Source: CALEUX01 sp037439945
GTDB lineage: Bacteria > Bacteroidota > Bacteroidia > Bacteroidales > Marinilabiliaceae
Length of the DNA: 15,055 nt
Direction of reading: 5' to 3'
Assembly (NCBI GenBank): GCA_037439945.1
Contig: JBBIVA010000096.1
Location: 1 to 15,055, forward strand
Below, piece after piece: positions 7,640 to 15,016 of this stretch (within the stretch, counting starts at the first letter, position 1; the number at the start of each line of letters is the position of its first letter). The translations under genes and the position numbers were made by a program. The notes beneath the pieces are model-generated. The model was not told the DNA's origin, made no database searches, and saw nothing but the letters and a program-made list of their open reading frames with translations.

Positions 7640-8257
7640 ATGCGAATAGCCTCATTGCAAAAACAAAGTTTTATTGATTGGGAGGGAAAAACAGTAGCCG
7701 TGGTTTTTACAAAAGGTTGCAATTTTCGTTGTGGCTATTGTCATAACCCCGAATTAGTATATCCTAAATTGCTTGAACAAACCGAAGATATATCGGAAAA
7801 AGCAGTTTTTGATTTCCTTTCGATAAGGAAAAAATGGTTGGATGGAGTAGTAATTACTGGTGGAGAACCAACTTTACAAAAAGGTTTAAATGATTTTATT
7901 GTGAATGTTAAAAAAATGGGATATGCCGTAAAGTTAGACACAAACGGGTCTTCACCAATGATTTTAAAATATTTGTTAAAAGCTAAATTGCTCGATTATG
8001 TCGCTATGGATATTAAAACCATTTTTGAAATAGAAACATACCAAAACATTTGTCGCATTAATGACCCGCAATTGCTCCGGAAAATTGAAGATTCAATTGG
8101 AATACTCAGAGAATCAGGTATTGATTATCAATTAAGGACAACCGTGGTGCCACAATTTCATACAAAAGAAATGATAGACAAATTAAAAAAGGAATTTGCA
8201 AATTGTAATTATCAGGTACAGGAATTTAGGGAAACAAAAATTACCATTGCGCAGTAG
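7640..8257 (+). CDS. nrdG: Anaerobic ribonucleotide reductase activating protein (radical SAM)
   Basis: A 205-residue radical-SAM enzyme expected to use a [4Fe-4S] cluster and S-adenosylmethionine to place the glycyl radical on G677 of NrdD. The cluster motif CNFRCGYC is at 27-34 (C27, C31, C34), preceded by FTKG. SAM-binding GGEP is at 74-77 and KLDTNG at 98-103. The opening (SLQKQSFIDWEGKTVAVVF) matches the longer NrdG2-type activases rather than the roughly 155-residue enterobacterial NrdG. It closes the riboswitch operon, separated from nrdD by the two corrinoid genes instead of adjoining it. Two stop codons in tandem (TAG TAA) end it. Radical-SAM assignment is certain; the NrdD partner is inferred from family and operon. 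Confidence 0.92.
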   Translation: MRIASLQKQSFIDWEGKTVAVVFTKGCNFRCGYCHNPELVYPKLLEQTEDISEKAVFDFLSIRKKWLDGVVITGGEPTLQKGLNDFIVNVKKMGYAVKLDTNGSSPMILKYLLKAKLLDYVAMDIKTIFEIETYQNICRINDPQLLRKIEDSIGILRESGIDYQLRTTVVPQFHTKEMIDKLKKEFANCNYQVQEFRETKITIAQ

Positions 8258-8290
8258 TAAGCGCATTTGCAAGGCCAAACGGGCCAATGC
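8248..8290 (+). terminator. Hairpins at the end of the nrdD-nrdG operon
   Basis: Two overlapping stem-loops surround the nrdG stop: TGCGC (8248-8252) with GCGCA (8261-8265), and GCATT-TGCAA-GGCC (8263-8276) with GGCCAATGC (8282-8290). The second is a fair GC-containing stem, but it is followed by TTAAACC and not by a T-run. It may be a 3'-end stabiliser more than an intrinsic terminator. Confidence 0.3.
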
Positions 8291-8394
8291 TTAAACCAAC
8301 GGCTTGCAAAAGAGAATCCGGTTTCTTTGAAGGTTTAAGGATTGTAAACGCTTAAAAAAAACAAAATTAACCTGTCTGGCCTGCAGGTGGGTTT

Positions 8395-8640
8395 GTGCCC
8401 CGTAGATGGGTTGGTGCAGGATAATAATGACAAATACTAAATTAATGATATACTGACAGGTATGAACCAGGTCGAATATGCAAACCGGAATTCCACGCAA
8501 GCCTGTCACAGAAACGTAAGTTACAGGCTACCATCATACGGCTGCGCGAACCCGTGCAACCATTCCAGGTTGAAAGGCTGAAACAAGAACATCCCTCGTG
8601 TGAAATAGGTTGACAAATTTACATTGAGGCCGTTAATCCC
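8395..8640 (+). other. Possible 5' fragment of a group II intron (RNA domain I remnant)
   Basis: No open frame here reads as a protein, but the stretch folds well. It contains CCC/GGG at 8399-8410, GCCTGT (8501-8506) with ACAGGC (8523-8528) around an AGAAACGTAA loop, a six-pair stem TGCGCG/CCGTGCA around AACC (8543-8558), and AACC/GGTT (8558-8571). It begins GTGCC near 8395, close to the GTGYG start of bacterial group II introns, and the phrasing (CGTAAGTTACAGGCTACC, GGCTGAAACAAG) resembles, from memory, domain I of Bacteroidota introns. There is no reverse transcriptase and no domain V; the decayed transposase follows immediately. The RNA-like folding is seen; the intron identity is a guess. 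Bases 8291-8394 hold nothing I recognise. Confidence 0.3.
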
Positions 8641-8669
8641 TTTCCTCACTACATCGACACCAGGACACC

Positions 8670-10214
8670 CTAAAAATTTTTCCAGAAGCTTTCTTCAAAT
8701 AATTGGGCATTAGATTTGTGTCTTGTAGTCAAAACCATTGTTTTTGTCATTATATTTCAGCTTATTGGCTATGGTAGTAATCGTTTTTGCAATATCCAAA
8801 ACCCCGTTGACACTCATATTTATACGATTCAATTTCAGTATCCTTTAAAGTTCTTTGTAAATTTTGTTTGCTACAAAACAAATACAGACGTGGGCTTTTA
8901 TCCTTTTGGGGGTAAAATGGAAAATCGGCCTCATTTCGAGCGTTCCCTTGGTGACCCTATATGCCCTTTCGATTGGCCACAAGCCACTTTACTGTTTATA
9001 ACTTCTTTATCAGAAAACCAGGTATTGGTAAGGCATACTTTGAGACCATCCCATTGTTCATCTTGCTTGGTTTTGTTTTGTTTTGGTTTATAACAACTTT
9101 AACATTATCCGATATATTAAGGAATTTATTATATCCCCGTTTGTAGATGTTCTCTTTGGTGATATTGCCATTACGATATGCTTTCTCAAGCCGTCTTACA
9201 CATTTTTACCTGTTTTAACTTTCCTTATTTGCCCAATTGTAGCAATAGCCTGCGATAAGCCTTGCCTTGCCCTTACGGGTTTTGTTAAATTCCCCATTCT
9301 GTTTTTCTAGCCACAATGCCCATGCTTTAATTTTATTGCCTTCGTTATTAATACTTGCACCCATAATGTATTTGTACCAGTTTTTTTCCCAGCTCTACCA
9401 TATTCTCAGCGTTCATCAAGCCTGAATCAGCACCAGCAACAAAATCTTCCAAGTTAAACTTTATGACAAAATCGTTAACTACCGGCAGCATCGTGTGCCC
9501 TTCATACTTATTGCCTGCATGAACGGAATACACTAGGGGGTACCCCCCCATCGCTCACCAAAAGACCTAAAACGACCTGAGGCAGAGCATGCTTGCCATC
9601 TTTCGACCAACCTTTCTCTCGGAACCCGTCACCTTCGTCCGTTTCAAAGTAGAGCGTGGTTACATCATAAAACACAACTCCAATCCTGCCACCAGAAACC
9701 TTCCGGGTATGATTAACGCTAATTTCCTGTATTTTTTCTTTTTGAGTGTCGGATAACCCATCTAAAAAGCGGTTTATTTTATTCAAATCAACATCATAAT
9801 CAAAATATGATTTTAAGTAATCAGCCGTTGCAACTTTGCTTTGCGGTTGACAAATACGGGACACTACCAAATGCTTCAGGACATCGTCATTTACCTTTTC
9901 AAAACCAATATTTTGGTACACAGGATTTAAAATTAGCTGTGTTCCATTAAGCAAAATGTGCTCAACCTTTTTGAGAAGTCCTTCAACAATGATTTTTCCT
10001 CTTCCTGACGGGACAGCTCTAAAAACATATCCCGTTCTCCTTTTTGCGCCAAAATCCATTTTTTACCCTGTAAATAGAGGTCATCAATTTCTTTGGCATC
10101 AGAGCTGACCCCCATTGTTTTAAGATACCGACGCTGGGAGTTGCGTTTTTCTATAACGACAACGCTGATGCTTCCTGACCTGTTTGGTTTTTTGCGTACA
10201 TAAATGCTATGAAA
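8670..10214 (-). pseudogene. IS1634-family DDE transposase, decayed
   Basis: Read on the minus strand, one transposase of about 500 residues can be pieced together from several frames. The N terminus (YVRKKPNRSGSISVVVIEKR, then MGVSSDAKEIDDLY) starts just inside a stop at 10217-10215, with no ATG in frame. It then passes to LLKKVEHILLNGTQ, FYDVTTLYFETD (first catalytic Asp), ADSGLMN (second Asp), ERAYRVTKGTLEMRPIFHFTPK (third catalytic Glu region) and ends FWKNF at 8670. I count frameshifts near 9990 (A5 run), 9543-9549 (seven C on the plus strand), 9381-9387 (seven T), about 9061, about 8990 and one near the 3' end. In-frame stops lie near 9205-9215 and after YKEL. No matching terminal inverted repeats or target duplication could be found, so the element ends are undefined. 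It cannot make active enzyme. Confidence 0.85.
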
Positions 10215-10330
10215 TTAGCCCAAATCCGTTTGCGACACCCAAAAAAGCGTCACAAAAATCGCATGAAATTGATTGTCAGCAATTTGAAAAAATAAGAAAA
10301 ATGAGAGATAAAGCCAGGTGAAAATGTAAC

Positions 10331-10478
10331 ATTGCCGGTACACAACGGCGTGTTTATTTTATTTTTGGGGTGAGATGGTTATTGATAGTTCAGCACTTTT
10401 GGGTAACATTTTAACGAAGGGTTAGAACATTGTTACAATCCCACAAATAAAACAAACATGCGCATCGTTGTGGCCAAT
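10331..10478. repeat. Long imperfect inverted repeat
   Basis: The left arm (10331-10370, core CACAACGGCG then TGTTTATTTTATTTTTGGGG) is the imperfect reverse complement of the right arm (10440-10478, CCCACAAATAAAACAAACAT then GCGCATCGTTGTGGCCAAT). About 25 positions pair, with small bulges; roughly 70 bases lie between the arms. The outer ATTG/CAAT ends pair as well. The shape, with bulges and a GTTGTGG-like end, recalls recombination or repeat-family ends, but no known family is recognised. Confidence 0.45.
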
Positions 10479-10709
10479 TCCCCCTTTTTCCACAAAAATG
10501 ATTTCGTAAGCTAACGTGCGTGGCAAATTGGAACAAAATGGTCATGTACTAAATTAGGGAGCTCTTTGGGTAAGGCCGATTTTAGAACTGTTACCTCAAG
10601 TATGGGCGCTAATTATGGTTGAGATGTTTGCGGTGATTTCAGTGGGCGTCACGCTACAGGCGAGAACCCTCCCGTATTTAAACAGGACAGGCTGTTCAGA
10701 ATAGTTACT

Positions 10710-10744
10710 ATGCCAAAAGCACATCTCCTTAGGGCATTTTTTTT
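10710..10744 (+). terminator. Terminator-like hairpin with T-run
   Basis: ATGCC (10710-10714) pairs with GGCAT (10733-10737), with a possible inner AAG/CTT, and is followed directly by eight T residues (10737-10744). On the plus strand this has the form of a weak intrinsic terminator, yet no plus-strand gene lies just upstream. It may be a relic or may stop read-through towards the convergent kinase operon. Confidence 0.35.
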
Positions 10745-10828
10745 AAAACAATATTTTATGGTAAACCGGATATTAAGATTGAAAACGCTTAGTAATGATA
10801 TTGTCTGCGAAAGCAGGGTTTGTTTTTT

Positions 10829-13117
10829 TTACTTTTGGAGTTGTTCTTTAATTTTAGAAATCAAAGCTTCTTGTTTAAATGGTTTACTTATGAAATCGTT
10901 ACAACCTGCCATTAAGGCTTTGTTTTTATCCGTATCAGTTGTATATGCTGTTTGGGCTATAATGGGCAAACCAGGCAAAAATTGCCGTATTTGTTTGGTA
11001 GCTTCGCAGCCATCCATGACAGGCATTTTAATGTCCATCAATATTAAGTCTATTTCCTTATTGGTTTTGCATATTTCTACAGCTTCAATACCGTTTATAG
11101 CCCTAATGATAATGATATTTGAACCCGCCAACAATTCTTCGAGCAGCATGAAATTAGTATCTTCGTCTTCAGCAACCAATAGGGTTGTAATCTGTTTTAT
11201 TTCTTTGAGGGAGCCGTTCCCTTCCTGTCTTTCAGAAAAGGCTTTATTCTCAGGGTTTTTATGAGAAATGGTAAAATAGAACGTTGAACCTTTCTCTACT
11301 TCGGATTTTAACCATATTTTGCCCCCCATTAGTTCGACATACGCTTTTGAAATAGACAAGCCTAAACCTGAGCCACCGTATATGCGAGCTACCATGGTTT
11401 CGACCTGACGGAAACGTTTAAAAATTTCATCGTGCATTTGGGCGGGAATACCAATACCGGTATCTTCAACAAAGAACTCAAGTGTGTTACCTTTTAAAGA
11501 ATATCCGAAATTAACATACCCCTGTTTGGTGAATTTTATTGCATTGCTAATAAGATTAGAGAGTATTTGGGTTAATTTAGTTTCGTCGGTGGTTATAAAA
11601 AATTGGGTATCGGGCTCTAAAAGTTTAACTTTTAGATCAATGTTTTGTTTTGCTGCTTTGATTCGATATTGATTATATAATAGTTGAAGTTTTGAGTTTA
11701 ATTCAAATTCTTTTATATGTACTTTCTCCTGACCGGCTTCGAGGGTTGCAACTTTAAATATATCATCGATAATGGAAAGCAGCTGGTCGCTGCTTTGGAT
11801 TATTATATCGGTAAATTGCGCACGTTTTTCGGAAGATAGTTTAGGGTCGCTAAGAAATCCCGAAAAACCTACTATTGCATTCAGCGGGGTTCGTATTTCA
11901 TGAGATATATTATGGATAAATGCAGTTTTGAGGTTGTCGCTTTCTTCGGCTTTTTCTTTGGCGACAATTAGTTCATCTACCATTTTTTTCTTTTCGGTAA
12001 TGTCTTCCTTTATGGCAACAAAATTTGTAATATTGCCCTTGGAGTCAAATACAGGAGAAATATTAGCCTGAACCCAATATAAATTTCCATTCTTATTTTT
12101 ATTGCATAATTCACCCATCCAATTATTACCGGCTGTTATTGTTTCCCATAGTTCTTTATAAAACTCATTGGTTTGAATGCCTGAATTTAAAAATCGGGGT
12201 TTTTTGCCAACTACTTCTTCGAAAGAATAGCCAGATAATTTAGTAAAGCCTGAATTTACATAGATGATATTGCCATTAAAGTCGGTTATATTTAATGAAA
12301 CGGGGCTTTGTTCTAAAGCCCTGGTATAAAGTTTTAACTTGGCTTCGTTTTTTTTGCATTCTGTAATGTCAACATGTGAACCTAACATTCTAACGGGTTT
12401 GCCCTCGTCGTTGTAAATTAATGAGGCTTGTGTATATATCCACAGATAAGTACCGCTTTTATGACGAAACCGAAATTCGAGGTTATAATCGGGCCATGGG
12501 TTTTTAAGGTAATCATTAACTATGGACACGCATCGTTCTATATCCTCAGGGTGTACCCTGTCAGACCATTCTCTAAGTTCATCGGAAATTTCATTGTCTT
12601 CGAACCCAATCTGCTTTTTCCACTCGGGGGAAAAATATACTTTATTTGTTTCTAAGTTCCAGTCCCACAAGCCAACATTGGCAGCTTTAACGGCAAGGTT
12701 TAACTGCTCCTGATTTTGTTTTAAAATCCTGCTATGAGAGTATTCAAGTTCTATGGATTGCTTCCGAGTCCTTAAAAGCATTTCGACCCTTGCATGTAAT
12801 TCAGTTTTATTTACCGGCAAAACAATCAGCTCGTCCACAGTTTTCCAAAGAAAGCCAGCAGCAATATCTACATCTTTCTTGCCTGTTAATATTAATACGG
12901 GGAGAAACAAAGGGTTTGCCCGTGATTTTTCTTCAACCAGTATATTTTTATAGCGGCTATGTGATAAGCCGTTAATAATAATTAAATCGTAATACAACGT
13001 TTCATCAGGAAATGTTTCGGGACTAATAATCTCATAATCTCTTTCCAATAACGTTGTAAGCAATTTATAATCTTGCGATTGCTCTATAAGTACCAGTATT
13101 TTACTTTTCCTGTCCAT
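10829..13117 (-). CDS. Hybrid sensor histidine kinase (pseudo-receiver, 2 PAS, HisKA, HATPase, receiver)
   Basis: A 762-residue kinase with no membrane segment, so probably cytoplasmic. Domains in order: a receiver-like fold (5-115); PAS with PAC (about 137-254); a second PAS/PAC (262-377); a short coiled linker; HisKA with phospho-acceptor H406 in NISHEIRTPL; HATPase with N525 (NLISNAIKF), DTGIGIP (552-558), FKRFRQ and GGSGLGL (581-587); and a C-terminal receiver (644-760) with E650/D651, phospho-acceptor D695 in LILMDIKMP, T723 and K745. The N-terminal receiver is degenerate: the phospho-Asp position is N49 (DLIIIN) and the conserved Lys is replaced (VLPV), so it should not be phosphorylated. 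Its ATG lies inside the 3' end of the receiver gene (17-base overlap), so the two are translationally coupled. It is third in the operon after the KaiC-like ATPase. The signal sensed by the PAS domains is unknown. Confidence 0.95.
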   Translation of the reverse strand: MDRKSKILVLIEQSQDYKLLTTLLERDYEIISPETFPDETLYYDLIIINGLSHSRYKNILVEEKSRANPLFLPVLILTGKKDVDIAAGFLWKTVDELIVLPVNKTELHARVEMLLRTRKQSIELEYSHSRILKQNQEQLNLAVKAANVGLWDWNLETNKVYFSPEWKKQIGFEDNEISDELREWSDRVHPEDIERCVSIVNDYLKNPWPDYNLEFRFRHKSGTYLWIYTQASLIYNDEGKPVRMLGSHVDITECKKNEAKLKLYTRALEQSPVSLNITDFNGNIIYVNSGFTKLSGYSFEEVVGKKPRFLNSGIQTNEFYKELWETITAGNNWMGELCNKNKNGNLYWVQANISPVFDSKGNITNFVAIKEDITEKKKMVDELIVAKEKAEESDNLKTAFIHNISHEIRTPLNAIVGFSGFLSDPKLSSEKRAQFTDIIIQSSDQLLSIIDDIFKVATLEAGQEKVHIKEFELNSKLQLLYNQYRIKAAKQNIDLKVKLLEPDTQFFITTDETKLTQILSNLISNAIKFTKQGYVNFGYSLKGNTLEFFVEDTGIGIPAQMHDEIFKRFRQVETMVARIYGGSGLGLSISKAYVELMGGKIWLKSEVEKGSTFYFTISHKNPENKAFSERQEGNGSLKEIKQITTLLVAEDEDTNFMLLEELLAGSNIIIIRAINGIEAVEICKTNKEIDLILMDIKMPVMDGCEATKQIRQFLPGLPIIAQTAYTTDTDKNKALMAGCNDFISKPFKQEALISKIKEQLQK

Positions 13118-13481
13118 CGTTAATGAGCGAATAAATGAGTTTCACAAAATCATTCAGGATTACAGGTTTTGTGACGATTCCCTTGGCACCATAGCGCATA
13201 CCATGTTGCTGGAGGGCAGCACTTGGTTTTGCCGATAATATGAGCAGTGGGATATTCAATTGATGGATTTTCTTGCAGCGTTCCCATATTTCGGCATCAA
13301 AGCCTGTTATATCCATTAATACAATATCGAAGAAATCGTTTTTTTTCAATTCGTTGTCGAGAGCTGCATAATCGCTTGCCGAATTGCAAATGAACCCGAA
13401 TTTGTACAAGGCATTGCTAATTAGTTCGGCATTTTTCTGATTTTGCTCCACAACAAGAATGTTATGACCTTTCGTTTCCAT
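13101..13481 (-). CDS. Single-domain response regulator (receiver only)
   Basis: A 126-residue stand-alone CheY-like receiver with no output domain. Phospho-acceptor D57 sits in FDIVLMDI, the switch Ser is S83 (LILSAKP) and the conserved Lys is K105 (IVTKP). The acidic pocket that normally holds two acids for Mg2+ is E12-Q13 (VVEQNQ), so only one acid remains. Phosphorylation is plausible but may be slow or altered. It lies six bases after the KaiC-like gene and overlaps the kinase gene by 17 bases, so it is the middle gene of a coupled operon. The natural reading is a phosphotransfer partner of the hybrid kinase, with the KaiC-like ATPase upstream or downstream in signal flow. Which protein it contacts is inference. 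Confidence 0.92.
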   Translation of the reverse strand: METKGHNILVVEQNQKNAELISNALYKFGFICNSASDYAALDNELKKNDFFDIVLMDITGFDAEIWERCKKIHQLNIPLLILSAKPSAALQQHGMRYGAKGIVTKPVILNDFVKLIYSLINDGQEK

Positions 13482-13487
13482 TGATTA

Positions 13488-14945
13488 TCAGCTTTTTTCA
13501 GGTTTATCGCCTATCCATTCGGGTACACCTAAAAGTATGCCCCTAAGGTTAACAAGGGGTTCGCCGACTATGATACCCTCCGAAGTAATCTTAAACTCAC
13601 GCAGTGTTTCTTCGAAATTGCTCAGGCGTTTTTTAAGTACGCCAATGGCTTTACTCAGTTTTCCATTAATTTCGAGGTATCGCAAAAAGATGATATTGTC
13701 TGTTAAATAGCTTAACCGTTCTTCGGTAATTTTAAAATCGCCGGTAATATTTTCAATCTCATTTATCAGTATGGTAGTTACCCCAATACTCTGGAGGCGT
13801 TTACATAGCGCGTGCAACTTTGACACTATATCCTGCCCATTTAACGAGAGCCTGAAACCTGAAGTACTATCGATTACCACCATTGCTTGTTTGTTTTGAA
13901 CTGCATTGTCGTAAACCAAATGAGAAAATTCATCGGCTGAGTAAACTAAAGGCTCTATTTTTCTTAAATCTAAATAACCTTCTGCGATATTTCTATATGG
14001 TTCAATACTAATACTTTGACACCTTTTCAAGAGCATGTTAATTTCCTCTTCGAAAGTATAATAGGCAGATTTATGATGTTGAGATGCAATACTTTTGGCC
14101 AATTGCATGGCAACAGTGGTTTTTCCCACACCAGATGGCCCGGAAATGATATTAATTGTACCCTTTTCTATACCTCCACCCAATAATTTATCAATTGATG
14201 ATACACCAAACGAATAAACGTTATCAGTTAAAATATTTGCTTCCACATTGGGCACAATGCGAGGAAATACTTTAATCCCGTTTTGGGCAATTTTATATCC
14301 ATGAATGCCGCTTAAATAATCGGATCCACGAAGTTTGCTAACTGAAATAAACCGGCCGTTTTCGGTGTTTGCAAGATTAATTACCGTGTCGGCCATAAAC
14401 TGTAAATCATCATCGGGAGCCAACGTACTAGATTCGGTAGTAAAAAGAACGGTTGCATTATTTTCCTGCAAATAGTGCAGGAAGGACAACACTTGTTTTC
14501 TGAATTGAAAATTGTCGGTCGAGAGAAACTTGAACTGTGTCATGGCATCGAGGAACACCCGGGTCGGTTTCACTTTTTCAATGGTTTCCACAATCTGCCG
14601 TGTGGTAGGCTCCCGTTCAACCTCGGCTGGGGTAAAAATGTCGTAGGTTTCAACTTTCGAAAAAAAACCGGGTTCGGGGCTTAAATCAAGAAACGTAATA
14701 TTTTCAACGTTCAACCCAAGTTGTTTTGCATTCCGTTGAATGTTACTAACTGGCTCTCCCAATGTGATAAAAAGAGAACTTTCATTTTGTCTTATCCCTT
14801 CAATTAAGAAGTGAATTCCAACGGTTGTTTTTCCTACTCCCGGGCCACCTCTTAAAAGATTTGTGCTACCGATAACGAAACCTCCGTAAGTTATCTTGTC
14901 GAGTCCACCAATTCCGGTTGATAATTTTAGTTGTGCTGTTTCCAT
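13488..14945 (-). CDS. KaiC-like double-domain RecA-superfamily ATPase
   Basis: A 485-residue protein with two KaiC-type ATPase domains. Domain 1 has Walker A GGPGVGKTT (33-41, K39) and Walker B VFLD (D133); the usual catalytic EE pair is reduced to G63-E64 (TLGEP). Domain 2 has GPSGVGKTT (269-277, K275), an intact E299-E300 (TFEEE) and Walker B VVID (D359). By hand alignment to cyanobacterial KaiC, the phosphosites T426/S431/T432 correspond to T407, S412 and Y413 (ITEERLSYLTD), so Ser is kept and Thr is replaced by Tyr. I chose the ATG at 14945: an in-frame TTG seven codons upstream (14966) lies inside the -7 box of a perfect promoter and cannot be translated from it. First gene of the operon with receiver and hybrid kinase; no KaiA or KaiB is seen. 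A role in timekeeping is not implied; many such proteins are signalling ATPases. Confidence 0.93.
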   Translation of the reverse strand: METAQLKLSTGIGGLDKITYGGFVIGSTNLLRGGPGVGKTTVGIHFLIEGIRQNESSLFITLGEPVSNIQRNAKQLGLNVENITFLDLSPEPGFFSKVETYDIFTPAEVEREPTTRQIVETIEKVKPTRVFLDAMTQFKFLSTDNFQFRKQVLSFLHYLQENNATVLFTTESSTLAPDDDLQFMADTVINLANTENGRFISVSKLRGSDYLSGIHGYKIAQNGIKVFPRIVPNVEANILTDNVYSFGVSSIDKLLGGGIEKGTINIISGPSGVGKTTVAMQLAKSIASQHHKSAYYTFEEEINMLLKRCQSISIEPYRNIAEGYLDLRKIEPLVYSADEFSHLVYDNAVQNKQAMVVIDSTSGFRLSLNGQDIVSKLHALCKRLQSIGVTTILINEIENITGDFKITEERLSYLTDNIIFLRYLEINGKLSKAIGVLKKRLSNFEETLREFKITSEGIIVGEPLVNLRGILLGVPEWIGDKPEKS

Positions 14946-14963
14946 TTTAATCGGCTTTTCTAA

Positions 14964-14995
14964 CAAAGGTAAAAATTATTACTTATTGAAACAAA
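14964..14995 (-). promoter_or_regulatory. Bacteroidota-type sigma promoter of the KaiC-like operon
   Basis: On the minus strand TTTG (14995-14992) is followed after exactly 20 bases by TACCTTTG (14971-14964), a perfect match to the TTTG-N19-21-TAnnTTTG consensus of the Bacteroidota primary sigma factor. Transcription should start near 14957, leaving a leader of about 11 bases before the ATG at 14945. It settles the start codon and indicates that the three genes form one transcript. Confidence 0.8.
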
Positions 14996-15016
14996 CTAAT
15001 ATAACGTGAGTTCGAT

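Larger units (their letters stand above)
10215..10828. other. Non-coding tract between transposase relic and histidine kinase
   Basis: These 614 bases contain no credible gene. They hold the long inverted repeat described separately, a second GTGGCAAATT block near 10520-10530 that echoes GTGGCCAATT at 10470-10479, a small AACAG/CTGTT hairpin at 10681-10696, the terminator-like hairpin at 10710-10744, and a CTGC-GAAA-GCAG stem (10805-10816). The last of these sits next to the kinase stop and may mark its mRNA end, although it has no T-run in the kinase direction. Confidence 0.6.

Noticed and set aside
8716..9310. Plus-strand reading frames of 60-125 codons
   Set aside because: The opposite strand carries recognisable transposase C-terminal sequence (LEMRPIFHFTPK, GYNKFL), so these are antisense shadows of the relic.
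8641..10270. Terminal inverted repeats for the IS element
   Set aside because: GGGTGTC occurs near both ends on the same strand, making it direct and not inverted; no convincing matching ends or target-site duplication could be found by eye.
10710..11264. Plus-strand reading frame of 184 codons
   Set aside because: It lies antisense to the well-conserved C-terminal receiver and HATPase of the kinase; its residues show no domain and reflect codon shadowing.
13488..14945. Circadian clock gene kaiC in the strict sense
   Set aside because: No kaiA or kaiB is present, one phosphosite is changed and one catalytic Glu pair is incomplete; only family membership is supported.
14946..14966. TTG start extending the KaiC-like protein by seven residues
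   Set aside because: The TTG overlaps the -7 box of a perfect promoter, so it would not be in the mRNA; the ATG at 14945 starts a normal KaiC-like N terminus.
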